NCBI GenBank assembly: GCA_047633195.1
Contig: JBLIEU010000002.1
Coordinates: 1 to 64,000 of the forward strand
Direction of reading: 5' to 3'
Origin: JAKVAV01 sp047633195
GTDB taxonomy: Bacteria > Bacteroidota > Bacteroidia > Flavobacteriales_D > Cryomorphaceae
DNA: 64,000 nucleotides
The notes under the pieces are model-generated. The model searched no databases and had not been told where the DNA came from. It worked only from the letters and a program-made list of their open reading frames with translations. How positions within the stretch are numbered: the stretch's first letter is position 1; each line of letters begins with the position of its first letter. Positions 8,698 to 16,424 of the stretch are shown one piece after another. The translations under genes were made by a program, and so were the position numbers.

Positions 8698-10185
8698 GTG
8701 TTCAAAATAGTTATTTGCACAATACTAATAGGCCTGTCTCCAAATCTATGGGGGCAGGCTTATATCGTTGATCCCGACTTTGCCAATGACTTGGAAAATC
8801 GCTACTACAGCCGCGTAATGGGCATTAATTACGAACCAGAAACCGATACCTATATGGTGGCGGGCACCTTTGCCGGAGGACAGCCCTTTACTCCTTGCCT
8901 CAATCGAATCAATGATTTGGGAGAGGATGATTTTTTTTGGAATCCAGAGAATCCAGAAAGTTGTAGTGGTGTATTAAACAATTTTTTCCGTGTTCCCAAC
9001 GGGTACCGTTTTGGCGCAAATATGATCAAGAGAAATGATGAAGGAGTTTTGAATACGGCGACAATCCCCGACTTCACAGGCACCGAAGAAATAGCTAATT
9101 CTGCACCTCAAGGCTGGGCCAATGAAAACGGAGCCATCTATGCCGTAAGCAATTGGCGCCTTTTGGAAGAAGATGGTCAGCCCGAAACGGGGCTCATTGT
9201 ATTTACGCCGCAAGGAGAGCGGTTTGAACCCTTTCCATTGGTGCGCGTGGGGCATCCGCTATTCACAGCAGCCATCTCCGATATTTATGAGTACGATGAA
9301 GAGAGGCTCATGCTCGGGGGAAGCTTTGACAGCCTCAACGGCCACCTATCCATCCGCATGGCGCGGGTGTTTAAAAATGGCGTGGTAGATACAAGTTTTT
9401 CCTCCCAACTGGAGCCGCACTTTCGGGCCAATATCCTCCACGTAGACCCTCTGGGCAGGATTTTAGTCTTCCACTTGTATGGAGGGTCGGAAGAAACACC
9501 TAACGATGACATTGAGATTTGGCGCCTTCTGCCTGACGGGAGTATCGATCCTTCTTGGAATACGTTAGATCTAGCCCTCTCAGAAACCGACAACGCGGGA
9601 GGTTCCGCCCGTACATCGATTTACAACGATGACGGTAGTTACTTCATCTACGGCCGTTTTAATTTTGTGAATGGAGTACCCCGCTCAAGTATATGCCACG
9701 TAGACAGTTCTGGTATTCTCTTGGACACGTTTGATGATTTCCCATTTCTTCTGGATGAAGAAAGTCAACCGCAATTGGCCCTCTTCTCTGATGAACCGCA
9801 ATTTTTTGACGCAGTCAAAACCCCAGACGGCGGGCTTCTGATCGGCGGTCGCTTTACCCACTACCAAGGCCAGCCCTACCTCAACCTAATCAAGCTGATC
9901 CCCGACCCGCTGAGTACCGCTGATCGGGATTTTCCCGTTCAAATGAAAATCTACCCCAATCCCGCTAACGATCGAGTTACGATACAACAGGACACTGAGC
10001 GGAGCCGAAGTGACCAGATTGAGTCTATAAGAATCACTGATCTTTCGGGTAGAGCAGTGGCGAGTTATCCTTGGAATGGAGACAATACTTCCTACGATGT
10101 TTCTGATTTGGCGTCGGGTCTTTACCTTTTGCAGGTGATCGGTCAAGAAGGCATTTTGGGCATGGAAAGGCTGGTGATTGACTAA
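8698..10185 (+). CDS. T9SS-secreted delta-60 repeat protein, paralogue C
   Basis: A 495-aa third member of the tandem family, starting at a GTG. Signal peptide MFKIVICTILIGLSPNLWGQ; body with LNRINDLGEDDFFW, MLGGSFDSLNGHLS and RLLPDGSIDPSWN repeats typical of delta-60 beta-propellers; C-terminal type A T9SS sorting domain (MKIYPNPANDRV to the end). The body is clearly diverged from A and B, but the last 60 residues are nearly identical in DNA to B. An 8-codon palindromic repeat insert sits at the same place as the 16-codon insert in B, in the opposite orientation. Confidence 0.84.
   Translation: MFKIVICTILIGLSPNLWGQAYIVDPDFANDLENRYYSRVMGINYEPETDTYMVAGTFAGGQPFTPCLNRINDLGEDDFFWNPENPESCSGVLNNFFRVPNGYRFGANMIKRNDEGVLNTATIPDFTGTEEIANSAPQGWANENGAIYAVSNWRLLEEDGQPETGLIVFTPQGERFEPFPLVRVGHPLFTAAISDIYEYDEERLMLGGSFDSLNGHLSIRMARVFKNGVVDTSFSSQLEPHFRANILHVDPLGRILVFHLYGGSEETPNDDIEIWRLLPDGSIDPSWNTLDLALSETDNAGGSARTSIYNDDGSYFIYGRFNFVNGVPRSSICHVDSSGILLDTFDDFPFLLDEESQPQLALFSDEPQFFDAVKTPDGGLLIGGRFTHYQGQPYLNLIKLIPDPLSTADRDFPVQMKIYPNPANDRVTIQQDTERSRSDQIESIRITDLSGRAVASYPWNGDNTSYDVSDLASGLYLLQVIGQEGILGMERLVID
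9992..10013 (+). repeat. GC-rich palindromic repeat inserted in frame (paralogue C)
   Basis: ACACTGAGCGGAGCCGAAGTG, a single copy of the CACTGAGCGGAGTCGAAGTG core with one change. It lies between RVTIQ and DQIES, exactly where paralogue B carries a longer copy in the opposite orientation. Confidence 0.8.
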
Positions 10186-10570
10186 AGGTCAATTAGGGTC
10201 TTCCAACTAATGTCCTCCCTCGTCTTCGATTCCTGTCGTCATCGAATCCACTCCCTCCAAAGGGAGACAAGATCCCGCTATTAAGTCTTCATTGACCGAT
10301 TCTTAATTGAAAACGTCTAATTGATCATTTCTCAATCCTCGTCTCGATACAACGCTCTTCCTTCGTCAGAGCGCCACTCGTCGTGACACCTACTTTTAAT
10401 TATCTCCTTTTAGTCGATGAGCTCGCTGCGCTCGGTTCTTCATTGCCCAATTCTTAATTAATCATTCCACATTGCCAATTGAACTAAAGACTCAATAAGC
10501 AGAGACCTGCAAAATTCCCAACTGATCATTCCTAATTGATCACTGAATTTATCGACCTTCGCGGCACCCT
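10186..10570. other. 385-bp gene-free stretch of degenerate repeats
   Basis: No credible gene. The region is a patchwork of short hairpins: TTCGAT/ATCGAA at 10225-10246, CTCCCT/AGGGAG at 10251-10266 and GCTCT/AGAGC at 10354-10372. A GAGCTCGCTGCGCTCGG segment lies near 10420-10436. There are at least four variants of an AATTCTTAATTGATCATT-like motif (near 10301, 10317, 10451 and 10520). There is no regular spacing, so it is not a CRISPR array. It looks like decayed copies of small palindromic repeats between the T9SS genes and the next glycan operon. Confidence 0.6.
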
Positions 10571-11416
10571 ATGCTCGACTACCTTTTTCTCATTCCTACC
10601 AGCCCCAATCTTAAAGAAGATTCCTTGCGAAAGGATTTGCAAAGGCTATGCTTCGAGCAAGTTGAGAAGTTGAAATCTTCATACGAGGTATGGCTACTTG
10701 GGGAGGCAGAAGTCGAAAACCCTCGGTTTAAGAACATCGATTGTAAGGGGACTTCCAAAGAAGCAAAACTCAAAGAAGCCGGTGATTTATTGGCGGGAAT
10801 GTCCACTTCAGCTAAATACCTCGTTCGCTTAGACGATGATGATCTAATCAACCCCGAAGTTTTTGATGACTTAGCCAACCGTGACTTCGACATTGCCTAC
10901 GACCGAAAGCACTTCTTCTACGATCTGGCTACCGATCTCGCTTCCCGTCAAAAAAGGGACTGGATTCCGAATACGGCCATTTTGGATTTTCAAAAAGCCA
11001 TGACCAAAGTAGATGATCCACGACCACTGAGTGCGGACACCGAGCGCGGTCACCGAGCGGAGTCGAGGTGGAGTCGAAGTGCGGTCACTGAGCGGAGTCG
11101 AAGTGTCGAGAACTATCTTTTCGCTTGCGATCATTCAAGAGCTTGGCGAATATTTTTCAATGGTGGAAATATCGTCCACCCCAAGGAGTCGATTTACGTT
11201 CGAATCCTGAATCCTGAGAGCATAACGGCAACGGCTAGCGGTGAGTTTTCTGAAAACAACTACTTTCGCTACTTGCAAGGGTTTGGAGCATGGAGGGCTA
11301 CATTGCCTGAAGCGCTTATTCCCGTGAAAACCGATCTGATAAAAATCAGGCAAAAGCACTTCGGAGCGCCACTTAACTTCAAACCCAAAAGAGGCCTTTT
11401 TAGCAGATTGAAATGA
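10571..11416 (+). CDS. putative GT-A glycosyltransferase with a repeat insertion
   Basis: A 281-aa protein without a strong family match. LVRLDDDDL at residues 84-92 looks like the DxD metal site of a GT-A glycosyltransferase, and SRAWRIFFNGGNIVHP near 188-204 looks like an acceptor region. Residues about 152-179 (Arg/Ser/Glu-rich, ADTERGHRAESRWSRSAVTE) are encoded by tandem palindromic repeats and are unlikely to belong to the ancestral fold. The frame is intact. It overlaps the next gene by 4 bp and starts the second block of the glycan cluster. Confidence 0.55.
   Translation: MLDYLFLIPTSPNLKEDSLRKDLQRLCFEQVEKLKSSYEVWLLGEAEVENPRFKNIDCKGTSKEAKLKEAGDLLAGMSTSAKYLVRLDDDDLINPEVFDDLANRDFDIAYDRKHFFYDLATDLASRQKRDWIPNTAILDFQKAMTKVDDPRPLSADTERGHRAESRWSRSAVTERSRSVENYLFACDHSRAWRIFFNGGNIVHPKESIYVRILNPESITATASGEFSENNYFRYLQGFGAWRATLPEALIPVKTDLIKIRQKHFGAPLNFKPKRGLFSRLK
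11025..11107 (+). repeat. tandem GC-rich palindromic repeats inside a coding frame
   Basis: About 83 bp made of several variants of CACTGAGCGGAGTCGAAGTG, the clearest being CACCGAGCGGAGTCGAGGTG and CACTGAGCGGAGTCGAAGTG. It contributes about 28 codons and keeps the frame. The middle part is nearly the reverse complement of 8195-8240. Confidence 0.8.
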
Positions 11417-12303
11417 ATTTAGAAGATAAAATCAATACTTTTTCGGAGGCGGTTAAAGACTTCAAGGTCTGTGTGATAGGCGAGACTATTGTCGACAAAT
11501 TCATCGAAGTAAAATACGAGGGCCAGAGCATGAAGTCTTTCTGCCCAGTCTTTCGGTATGCCCATACTGATGGGCACAGCCGAAAGCAAGAAGGAGGCGC
11601 AACAGCCATTGCAAATCACCTTCGGGATTTTGTAAAGCAAGTTGACGTAGTCACGAATGAGGGGAAAGAGATCGTAAAAACTCGACTTATTGATGCCGAC
11701 GATTCTAAGAAGCACGTTGAAATCAATAAATTCGACCAAGGTGATTTCGGGCCTTTAGAAGTGAATGCCAACGACTATGATATTGTGATTGTAGCCGACT
11801 TTGGTCATGGTTTTTGCGATAAGCTAGAAGTCACTGGCCGATTTCATTACATGACCCAAACCAACAGCAACAATTACGGCTACAACCGAATGAGTAAGTG
11901 GAAGTCCTTTCCAAAGAAAAGTGCGTGTATGGATTTGCGTGAAGCCAGTCTTCAGGTTAACCGAAAAACTGATTTCAGCTCGAGAGATGCCATCAGGGAA
12001 CTCTACAACTATGAGATCGGAGCCGAAAAACTTTTTCTCACCCTTGGAAAACGCGGGTCTGTTTATTACGACGGCTCGAACTACGTTCATCAGGATGTTT
12101 TCAAAGGACAAATTGTCGACACCATCGGAGCAGGAGATACCTTCTATGCCTTCGCCTGCTTGGCCGCCGAATTGAAGTTTGAAGACGTAAATGATGTGAT
12201 GACTATTCCTTCATTGGCGGCAAGCCTGTCTTGCACTTGGCTTTGCAATGAAGAAGAAGTCACGCTCGAAAAATTGAAAAAACATGCAGCTCAGTTTATA
12301 TAA
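11413..12303 (+). CDS. PfkB/RfaE-type sugar kinase
   Basis: A 296-aa ribokinase-fold kinase related to the first domain of HldE (RfaE), which phosphorylates D-glycero-D-manno-heptose 7-phosphate at C1. The N-terminal sugar-binding glycine motif is QEGGATAIANHL (59-70). The C-terminal PfkB signature is DTIGAGDTFYAF (236-247), with D242 the expected catalytic base. The sequence is diverged from classical HldE and lacks a fused nucleotidyltransferase; a separate one is encoded at 13707. It overlaps neighbours by 4 bp and 20 bp. The true substrate is unproven. Confidence 0.72.
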   Translation: MNLEDKINTFSEAVKDFKVCVIGETIVDKFIEVKYEGQSMKSFCPVFRYAHTDGHSRKQEGGATAIANHLRDFVKQVDVVTNEGKEIVKTRLIDADDSKKHVEINKFDQGDFGPLEVNANDYDIVIVADFGHGFCDKLEVTGRFHYMTQTNSNNYGYNRMSKWKSFPKKSACMDLREASLQVNRKTDFSSRDAIRELYNYEIGAEKLFLTLGKRGSVYYDGSNYVHQDVFKGQIVDTIGAGDTFYAFACLAAELKFEDVNDVMTIPSLAASLSCTWLCNEEEVTLEKLKKHAAQFI

Positions 12304-12802
12304 ATCGGCTTTCGATCAATTCTTTGCTGATCCTGAAATTATTGACGGCATCGCACAATCTGTTGACTTGGTTCGCCAAGCCAATCGTGTCATTTTCATT
12401 GGCAATGGCGGCAGTAATGCCATCTGCAGCCACATGATGGAAGACTACATGAAAATTGCGGGAAAGCCTACGATGAGTTTTACCGACGCGGCCTTGATCA
12501 CCTGTTTTGCCAATGATTATGGCTACGAAAATGCCATGAAGGAGTGGATCAACTTTTCTTTTCAGGAAGGTGATTTGCTCGTAGCCATCAGTTCCTCCGG
12601 CGAATCGGCGAATATCTTGAACGCAGTGAATGCGCACCAATCGAAAGGAGGAAAAGTCATGACTCTTTCGGGCTTCAAGAAAGACAACAAGCTTTCTCAG
12701 CTTGGGGATGTCAATTTCCAAACGACTACTGAGAATTACGGAATCGTTGAGTGTTTCCACCAAGTGATTCTCCACGCCATTCTTGATGAAATAGCCCAAT
12801 GA
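12284..12802 (+). CDS. SIS-domain isomerase, GmhA-like
   Basis: A 172-aa single SIS domain protein similar in size and motif layout to phosphoheptose isomerase GmhA, which converts sedoheptulose 7-phosphate to heptose 7-phosphate. Motifs: FIGNGGSNAICSHMMEDYM (38-56, with E53 at the position of the GmhA catalytic Glu), ISSSGESANILNAV (102-115, phosphate loop), and a C-terminal helix with ECFHQVILH carrying the candidate catalytic His. It sits directly after the PfkB kinase (20-bp overlap), which supports a joint heptose-type pathway. Confidence 0.75.
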   Translation: MQLSLYKSAFDQFFADPEIIDGIAQSVDLVRQANRVIFIGNGGSNAICSHMMEDYMKIAGKPTMSFTDAALITCFANDYGYENAMKEWINFSFQEGDLLVAISSSGESANILNAVNAHQSKGGKVMTLSGFKKDNKLSQLGDVNFQTTTENYGIVECFHQVILHAILDEIAQ

Positions 12803-13710
12803 AGAAAGTTCTCATAACCGGTGTTGCCGGGTTTATCGGTTCAAATTTGCTCGACTACCTTTTGGAAAAGACGGATTGGCAGATCGACGGAATTGACAAT
12901 TTCAGCACGGGCAGACGCACAAACGTGGTCCATAATCTGGACAATCCTCGTTTCAATTTGATCGAAGCTTCTCTTTTTGATTTGAAATCCTTGAAGCCTT
13001 ACGAATGCGTATTTCATTTGGCGGCTCTTCCCAGAATCCAGCCGAGCTTTGAGCTGGTGACACAACACATCAAAGAAAATTTACTGACTTCCATTCACCT
13101 GGTGGAGTTGATGATTGCCGACAATCATTTTCCACGATTTGTCAATAGTTCTTCGAGCGCCATTTATGGCACACCCGACTTGATCCCGACTCCCGAAACG
13201 GAGAAGGTCGATTGCTTGAGTCCGTATGCCTTCCAGAAATACGAAGGCGAAAAATACTTTGAAATGCTCGCAACGAGATACCCCTTGGACTTTGTCCACT
13301 TGCGGTACTTCAACCCATTTGGGCCTCGCAGTTTCAATCCCGAAAATAAGTTCAATGCCTACAGCTCGGTGGTTGGAATCTTTCTTTACCGAAAGGAGCA
13401 AAATCAGCCGCTCTTGATCACGGGCGACGGCTCGCAGAAACGCGATTTCATACACGTGAGCGATTTGGCGAAAGCCAACTTTATGGCAGCAGTGCACCCA
13501 GAAAAACTGAATACGGCTTTCAATATCGGAGCATCTGGAACCGTCTCGGTTCTAGAATTAGCACAAATGATCTCTGATGATTACGAATTCATTCCTCTAA
13601 GAGAAGGCGAGGCGGAGATCACCTATGCCGATGTGAGCAAAGCCAAAGCGGTAATGGGTTGGGAACCTGAATACGATTTAGAATCTTACATTAAATCTGT
13701 CTTGGGATGA
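12799..13710 (+). CDS. NAD-dependent nucleotide-sugar epimerase/dehydratase
   Basis: A 303-aa extended SDR. Rossmann motif TGVAGFIGSN at 7-16, catalytic Ser in NSSSSAIYG (116-124) and the YxxxK pair Y143/K147 (YAFQK). RYFNPFGPRS and GDGSQKRDFIHVSDLA match UDP-hexose 4-epimerases of the GalE/WbpP type more than the HldD heptose epimerase. It lies between the isomerase and the nucleotidyltransferase with 4-bp overlaps on both sides, so it may act on the sugar made there or on a UDP-sugar. Confidence 0.85.
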   Translation: MKKVLITGVAGFIGSNLLDYLLEKTDWQIDGIDNFSTGRRTNVVHNLDNPRFNLIEASLFDLKSLKPYECVFHLAALPRIQPSFELVTQHIKENLLTSIHLVELMIADNHFPRFVNSSSSAIYGTPDLIPTPETEKVDCLSPYAFQKYEGEKYFEMLATRYPLDFVHLRYFNPFGPRSFNPENKFNAYSSVVGIFLYRKEQNQPLLITGDGSQKRDFIHVSDLAKANFMAAVHPEKLNTAFNIGASGTVSVLELAQMISDDYEFIPLREGEAEITYADVSKAKAVMGWEPEYDLESYIKSVLG

Positions 13711-14114
13711 TTCGAGGTTTTGCTTGCGGTGTTTTCGATTTGTACCATCCCGGTCACGTGCTGATGTTGCGCGATTGCAAGGCACATTGCGATCACCTTA
13801 CCGTGGCCCTCAACCGTTCTGAAAATTTTGATGAAGCCATCAACCCCAGAAAACGCAAGCCCTTCTTCACTTTGGGAGAACGCCGAATGGTGCTCGAATC
13901 CATCAAGTACGTCGATGAAATTATCGACTATGAAAATGAGGAGGAGTTGACCGAAATCATGTCAACTGGAAATTACGACGTCCGTTTTCTGGGTGATGAT
14001 TACGAAGGAAAACCGATTACGGCAGGCAGTGCCATTGAGAAGATTGTTTACATCGACCGCAGTCATGGCTACAGCACCTCAAAACTGGTGGAGCAGATCA
14101 AATCCGCCAGATGA
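13707..14114 (+). CDS. cytidylyltransferase-like nucleotidyltransferase (TagD/HldE-C type)
   Basis: A 135-aa single-domain nucleotidyltransferase. GVFDLYHPGHVLML carries the HxGH motif at 14-17, and RSHGYSTSKL at 118-127 matches the RTxGISTT-type signature of TagD and the C-terminal domain of HldE. It should join a sugar or glycerol phosphate to CMP or AMP. With the kinase and isomerase two genes upstream it most likely activates a heptose-like sugar 1-phosphate; glycerol 3-phosphate is the alternative. Nucleotide preference cannot be read from sequence. Confidence 0.8.
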   Translation: MIRGFACGVFDLYHPGHVLMLRDCKAHCDHLTVALNRSENFDEAINPRKRKPFFTLGERRMVLESIKYVDEIIDYENEEELTEIMSTGNYDVRFLGDDYEGKPITAGSAIEKIVYIDRSHGYSTSKLVEQIKSAR

Positions 14115-15322
14115 TCGAGTTAAAGCGCATTCTAATTGTGGCGTATTCTTTCCCCCCGCAAGGTGGAATAGGAGGTAGGCGCTGGGCAAAATTTGCCAAA
14201 CAGTTCATACGTTCGGGAATGGAGGTAGAAGTGATTTCTGCCGATATGCCCACTGAAACGGATAGTTCATGGAAAGCAGATGTTGAGGGAATCCCTGTAT
14301 TCCGATTTAAAACTTCTTTTCCGTCTTCACTTAAAACCCAGCCTGAGCGTTTAGTTGATAAAGTGAAGTACCGAATGGCTTTGTGCAAAATGGTCTTGAA
14401 GACAAAAGGCACACCGTATGATCGAGCGGCGCTTGATCAATTGGCGTTTCGTTCTCTTTTCAATCAGCGGGTTGAGAAATTTAGGCCCGATGTGCTTATC
14501 GCTACCGGAGCTCCATTCGACTTGCTGTATTTTACTGCTATTGAACTGGAAAACCATCCTGAACTTCTTTCGCTAGCCGATTTGCGCGACCCTTGGGTCA
14601 ACGGGTCGGCGTTTGGGTATTCCGCGCTTTCAGAAGAGAGACTGGATAACGAAAAGCAGAAAGAAGTCAAAGTGGTCGATACCTTTAATTTGGTGACGAT
14701 GCCTTGGCCCGAGAATATCGAGGAGCTGAAGCAGAGACATCCCAAGCGAACAAAGAATCTTTCGGTTTTGCCTCATTTCTTCGACGATGATGACTTGAAG
14801 ACTGAAGGAAAAGTGGAGAATCCACCCGACCTTATTTATGGCGGTGCCATCTACGAAGGACTAGATTCTGCATTGGCCGAACTAAGTGCTTTTGCCAAAG
14901 CGAATAAACTAAAAACGGAAATCAGAACTTCAAGTCGAGTTGATGTATCGATTCAAAACGATTACTTCAATGTTTTGGCTCCGTTACCGAGTAAAGATTT
15001 CTTTGCTCGAGTGAAAGCTTCAAAGTTTTCTTTGCTTTTTTTGCCAGAAGGCAAACGATACGGTTTGACCAAACTCTACGAACTTGCTGCCTGTCAAAAA
15101 CCTATTTTGGCCATTGGCAAAGAGAGTAACTTGAGCGAAATGATTGAAGAAAAGTCTCTGGGACATTTCATACATGTAGATCAGTTGACTGAAGGTTTGG
15201 CGAAAGCGACCATTCTAGCGAGTCAATTTGGGCCGAACCAACACTGGTTGAAAAGCCATTCACTTTCAAAGATTACATCAGATCTGGAGGATTTGTTAAA
15301 AAGAGAACTCAATGAAAAGTAA
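14111..15322 (+). CDS. GT4-like glycosyltransferase
   Basis: A 403-aa GT-B-type protein. The N-terminus RILIVAYSFPPQGGIGGRRWA is typical of a GT4 subgroup found in capsule clusters. ATGAPFDLLYF near 136-146 and the late segment GLTKLYELAACQKPILAIG fit acceptor and donor domains. The classical E-x7-E is not obvious, so family placement within GT4 is less firm than for its neighbours. It overlaps the nucleotidyltransferase gene by 4 bp and wecB by 11 bp. Confidence 0.75.
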   Translation: MIELKRILIVAYSFPPQGGIGGRRWAKFAKQFIRSGMEVEVISADMPTETDSSWKADVEGIPVFRFKTSFPSSLKTQPERLVDKVKYRMALCKMVLKTKGTPYDRAALDQLAFRSLFNQRVEKFRPDVLIATGAPFDLLYFTAIELENHPELLSLADLRDPWVNGSAFGYSALSEERLDNEKQKEVKVVDTFNLVTMPWPENIEELKQRHPKRTKNLSVLPHFFDDDDLKTEGKVENPPDLIYGGAIYEGLDSALAELSAFAKANKLKTEIRTSSRVDVSIQNDYFNVLAPLPSKDFFARVKASKFSLLFLPEGKRYGLTKLYELAACQKPILAIGKESNLSEMIEEKSLGHFIHVDQLTEGLAKATILASQFGPNQHWLKSHSLSKITSDLEDLLKRELNEK

Positions 15323-16424
15323 GCGAAAAATCTGCGTCGTCGTGGGTACTCGACCCAATTTCATTAAGGTGACTCGCTTCAAAGAAGTGGCTGCAACTTA
15401 CGGTGATCTTGATCTTGAAATCGTGCACACGGGCCAACATTATGATGACAAGATGGCCAGTATTTTTTTCGATCAATTTGGTTTGAGACCAGATCATTTT
15501 CTTCATGTCGGACAAGGAGAGCCTTTCGTCCAGATAGCCGAGGCCATCGAGAAACTTGGAGGACACTTTAAATCTACTGAGCCTGATATAGTGGTGGTGG
15601 TGGGTGATGTAAACTCGACTTTGGCAGCAGCCATCGCTGCAAATAAATGCGGAATCGCCGTGGCGCATCTCGAAAGTGGTTTGCGCAGCCATGACCGCGA
15701 GATGCCAGAAGAACACAACCGAAAGGTCGCTGATATTTTGGCAGACATTCATTTCATAACGGAAGACTCTGGATTGGAAAATCTCAGAGCAGAAAAGATC
15801 CAAGAGTCGGGATTGACTTTCGTGGGCAATACCATGATTGACACCTTGGTGGCTTTTGCCGATCAAATTCAGAAGTCGACTATTGTCAAAGACATTAAAG
15901 CCGACCAGGATGATTTTGCTTTGGTAACTATTCACAGGCCGTCGAATGTAGATTCGAAAGATGGGCTGCTGCTCGTGCTCGATGTACTTCGGGAACTTTC
16001 AAAGAAAATAAAGATCGTTTTTACAGCTCACCCTCGCACTTCCAAAAGGATGGAGGAATTCGACATCGCTGGTGACTTTCAGGCTATCGACGGCTTGACT
16101 ATTTTGCCTCCACTCAGTTATTTTGATTTTCAAAAATTGGTGGCCGACTGCCGCTTGTTGCTCACTGACTCTGGAGGGATTCAAGAGGAGACCACCTTTT
16201 TGCGGAAGCCTTGCCTCACCTTACGTCCGAACACGGAACGTCCGAGTACATTGACCATGGGAACCAATACCCTTCTTCCATTTGAAACAGGAAAAATCAT
16301 GGAAGCGGCCGATTCTATCCTCAATGGGGAATACAAAAAAGGAGAGATACCCAACCTTTGGGACGGAAAGGCAACCGAGCGCGTTATGGAAAGGCTCGTT
16401 CAATTTTTGGATAGCGGTCAATAG
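15312..16424 (+). CDS. wecB: UDP-N-acetylglucosamine 2-epimerase (non-hydrolysing)
   Basis: A 370-aa cytoplasmic enzyme that interconverts UDP-GlcNAc and UDP-ManNAc. VVGTRPNFIKV at the N-terminus, HTGQHYD, GDVNST (D98), HLESGLRSHD (E120), MPEEHNR (E132/E133), VTIHRPSNVD and LLTDSGGIQEE all line up with WecB active-site and UDP-binding motifs. The product may be a building block of the surface glycan; no WecC dehydrogenase is present in the window, so ManNAc rather than ManNAcA is the direct product here. Confidence 0.92.
   Translation: MKSKRKICVVVGTRPNFIKVTRFKEVAATYGDLDLEIVHTGQHYDDKMASIFFDQFGLRPDHFLHVGQGEPFVQIAEAIEKLGGHFKSTEPDIVVVVGDVNSTLAAAIAANKCGIAVAHLESGLRSHDREMPEEHNRKVADILADIHFITEDSGLENLRAEKIQESGLTFVGNTMIDTLVAFADQIQKSTIVKDIKADQDDFALVTIHRPSNVDSKDGLLLVLDVLRELSKKIKIVFTAHPRTSKRMEEFDIAGDFQAIDGLTILPPLSYFDFQKLVADCRLLLTDSGGIQEETTFLRKPCLTLRPNTERPSTLTMGTNTLLPFETGKIMEAADSILNGEYKKGEIPNLWDGKATERVMERLVQFLDSGQ

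Noticed and set aside
10186..10570. CRISPR-like array
   Set aside because: The repeats are degenerate, of several kinds and irregularly spaced, with no cas genes nearby.
12296..12799. 167-aa open frame on the minus strand
   Set aside because: Fully antisense to the GmhA-like isomerase, with no recognisable motif.
15309..15935. 208-aa open frame on the minus strand
   Set aside because: It lies entirely opposite the well-supported wecB gene and shows no domain or signal; it is a shadow.
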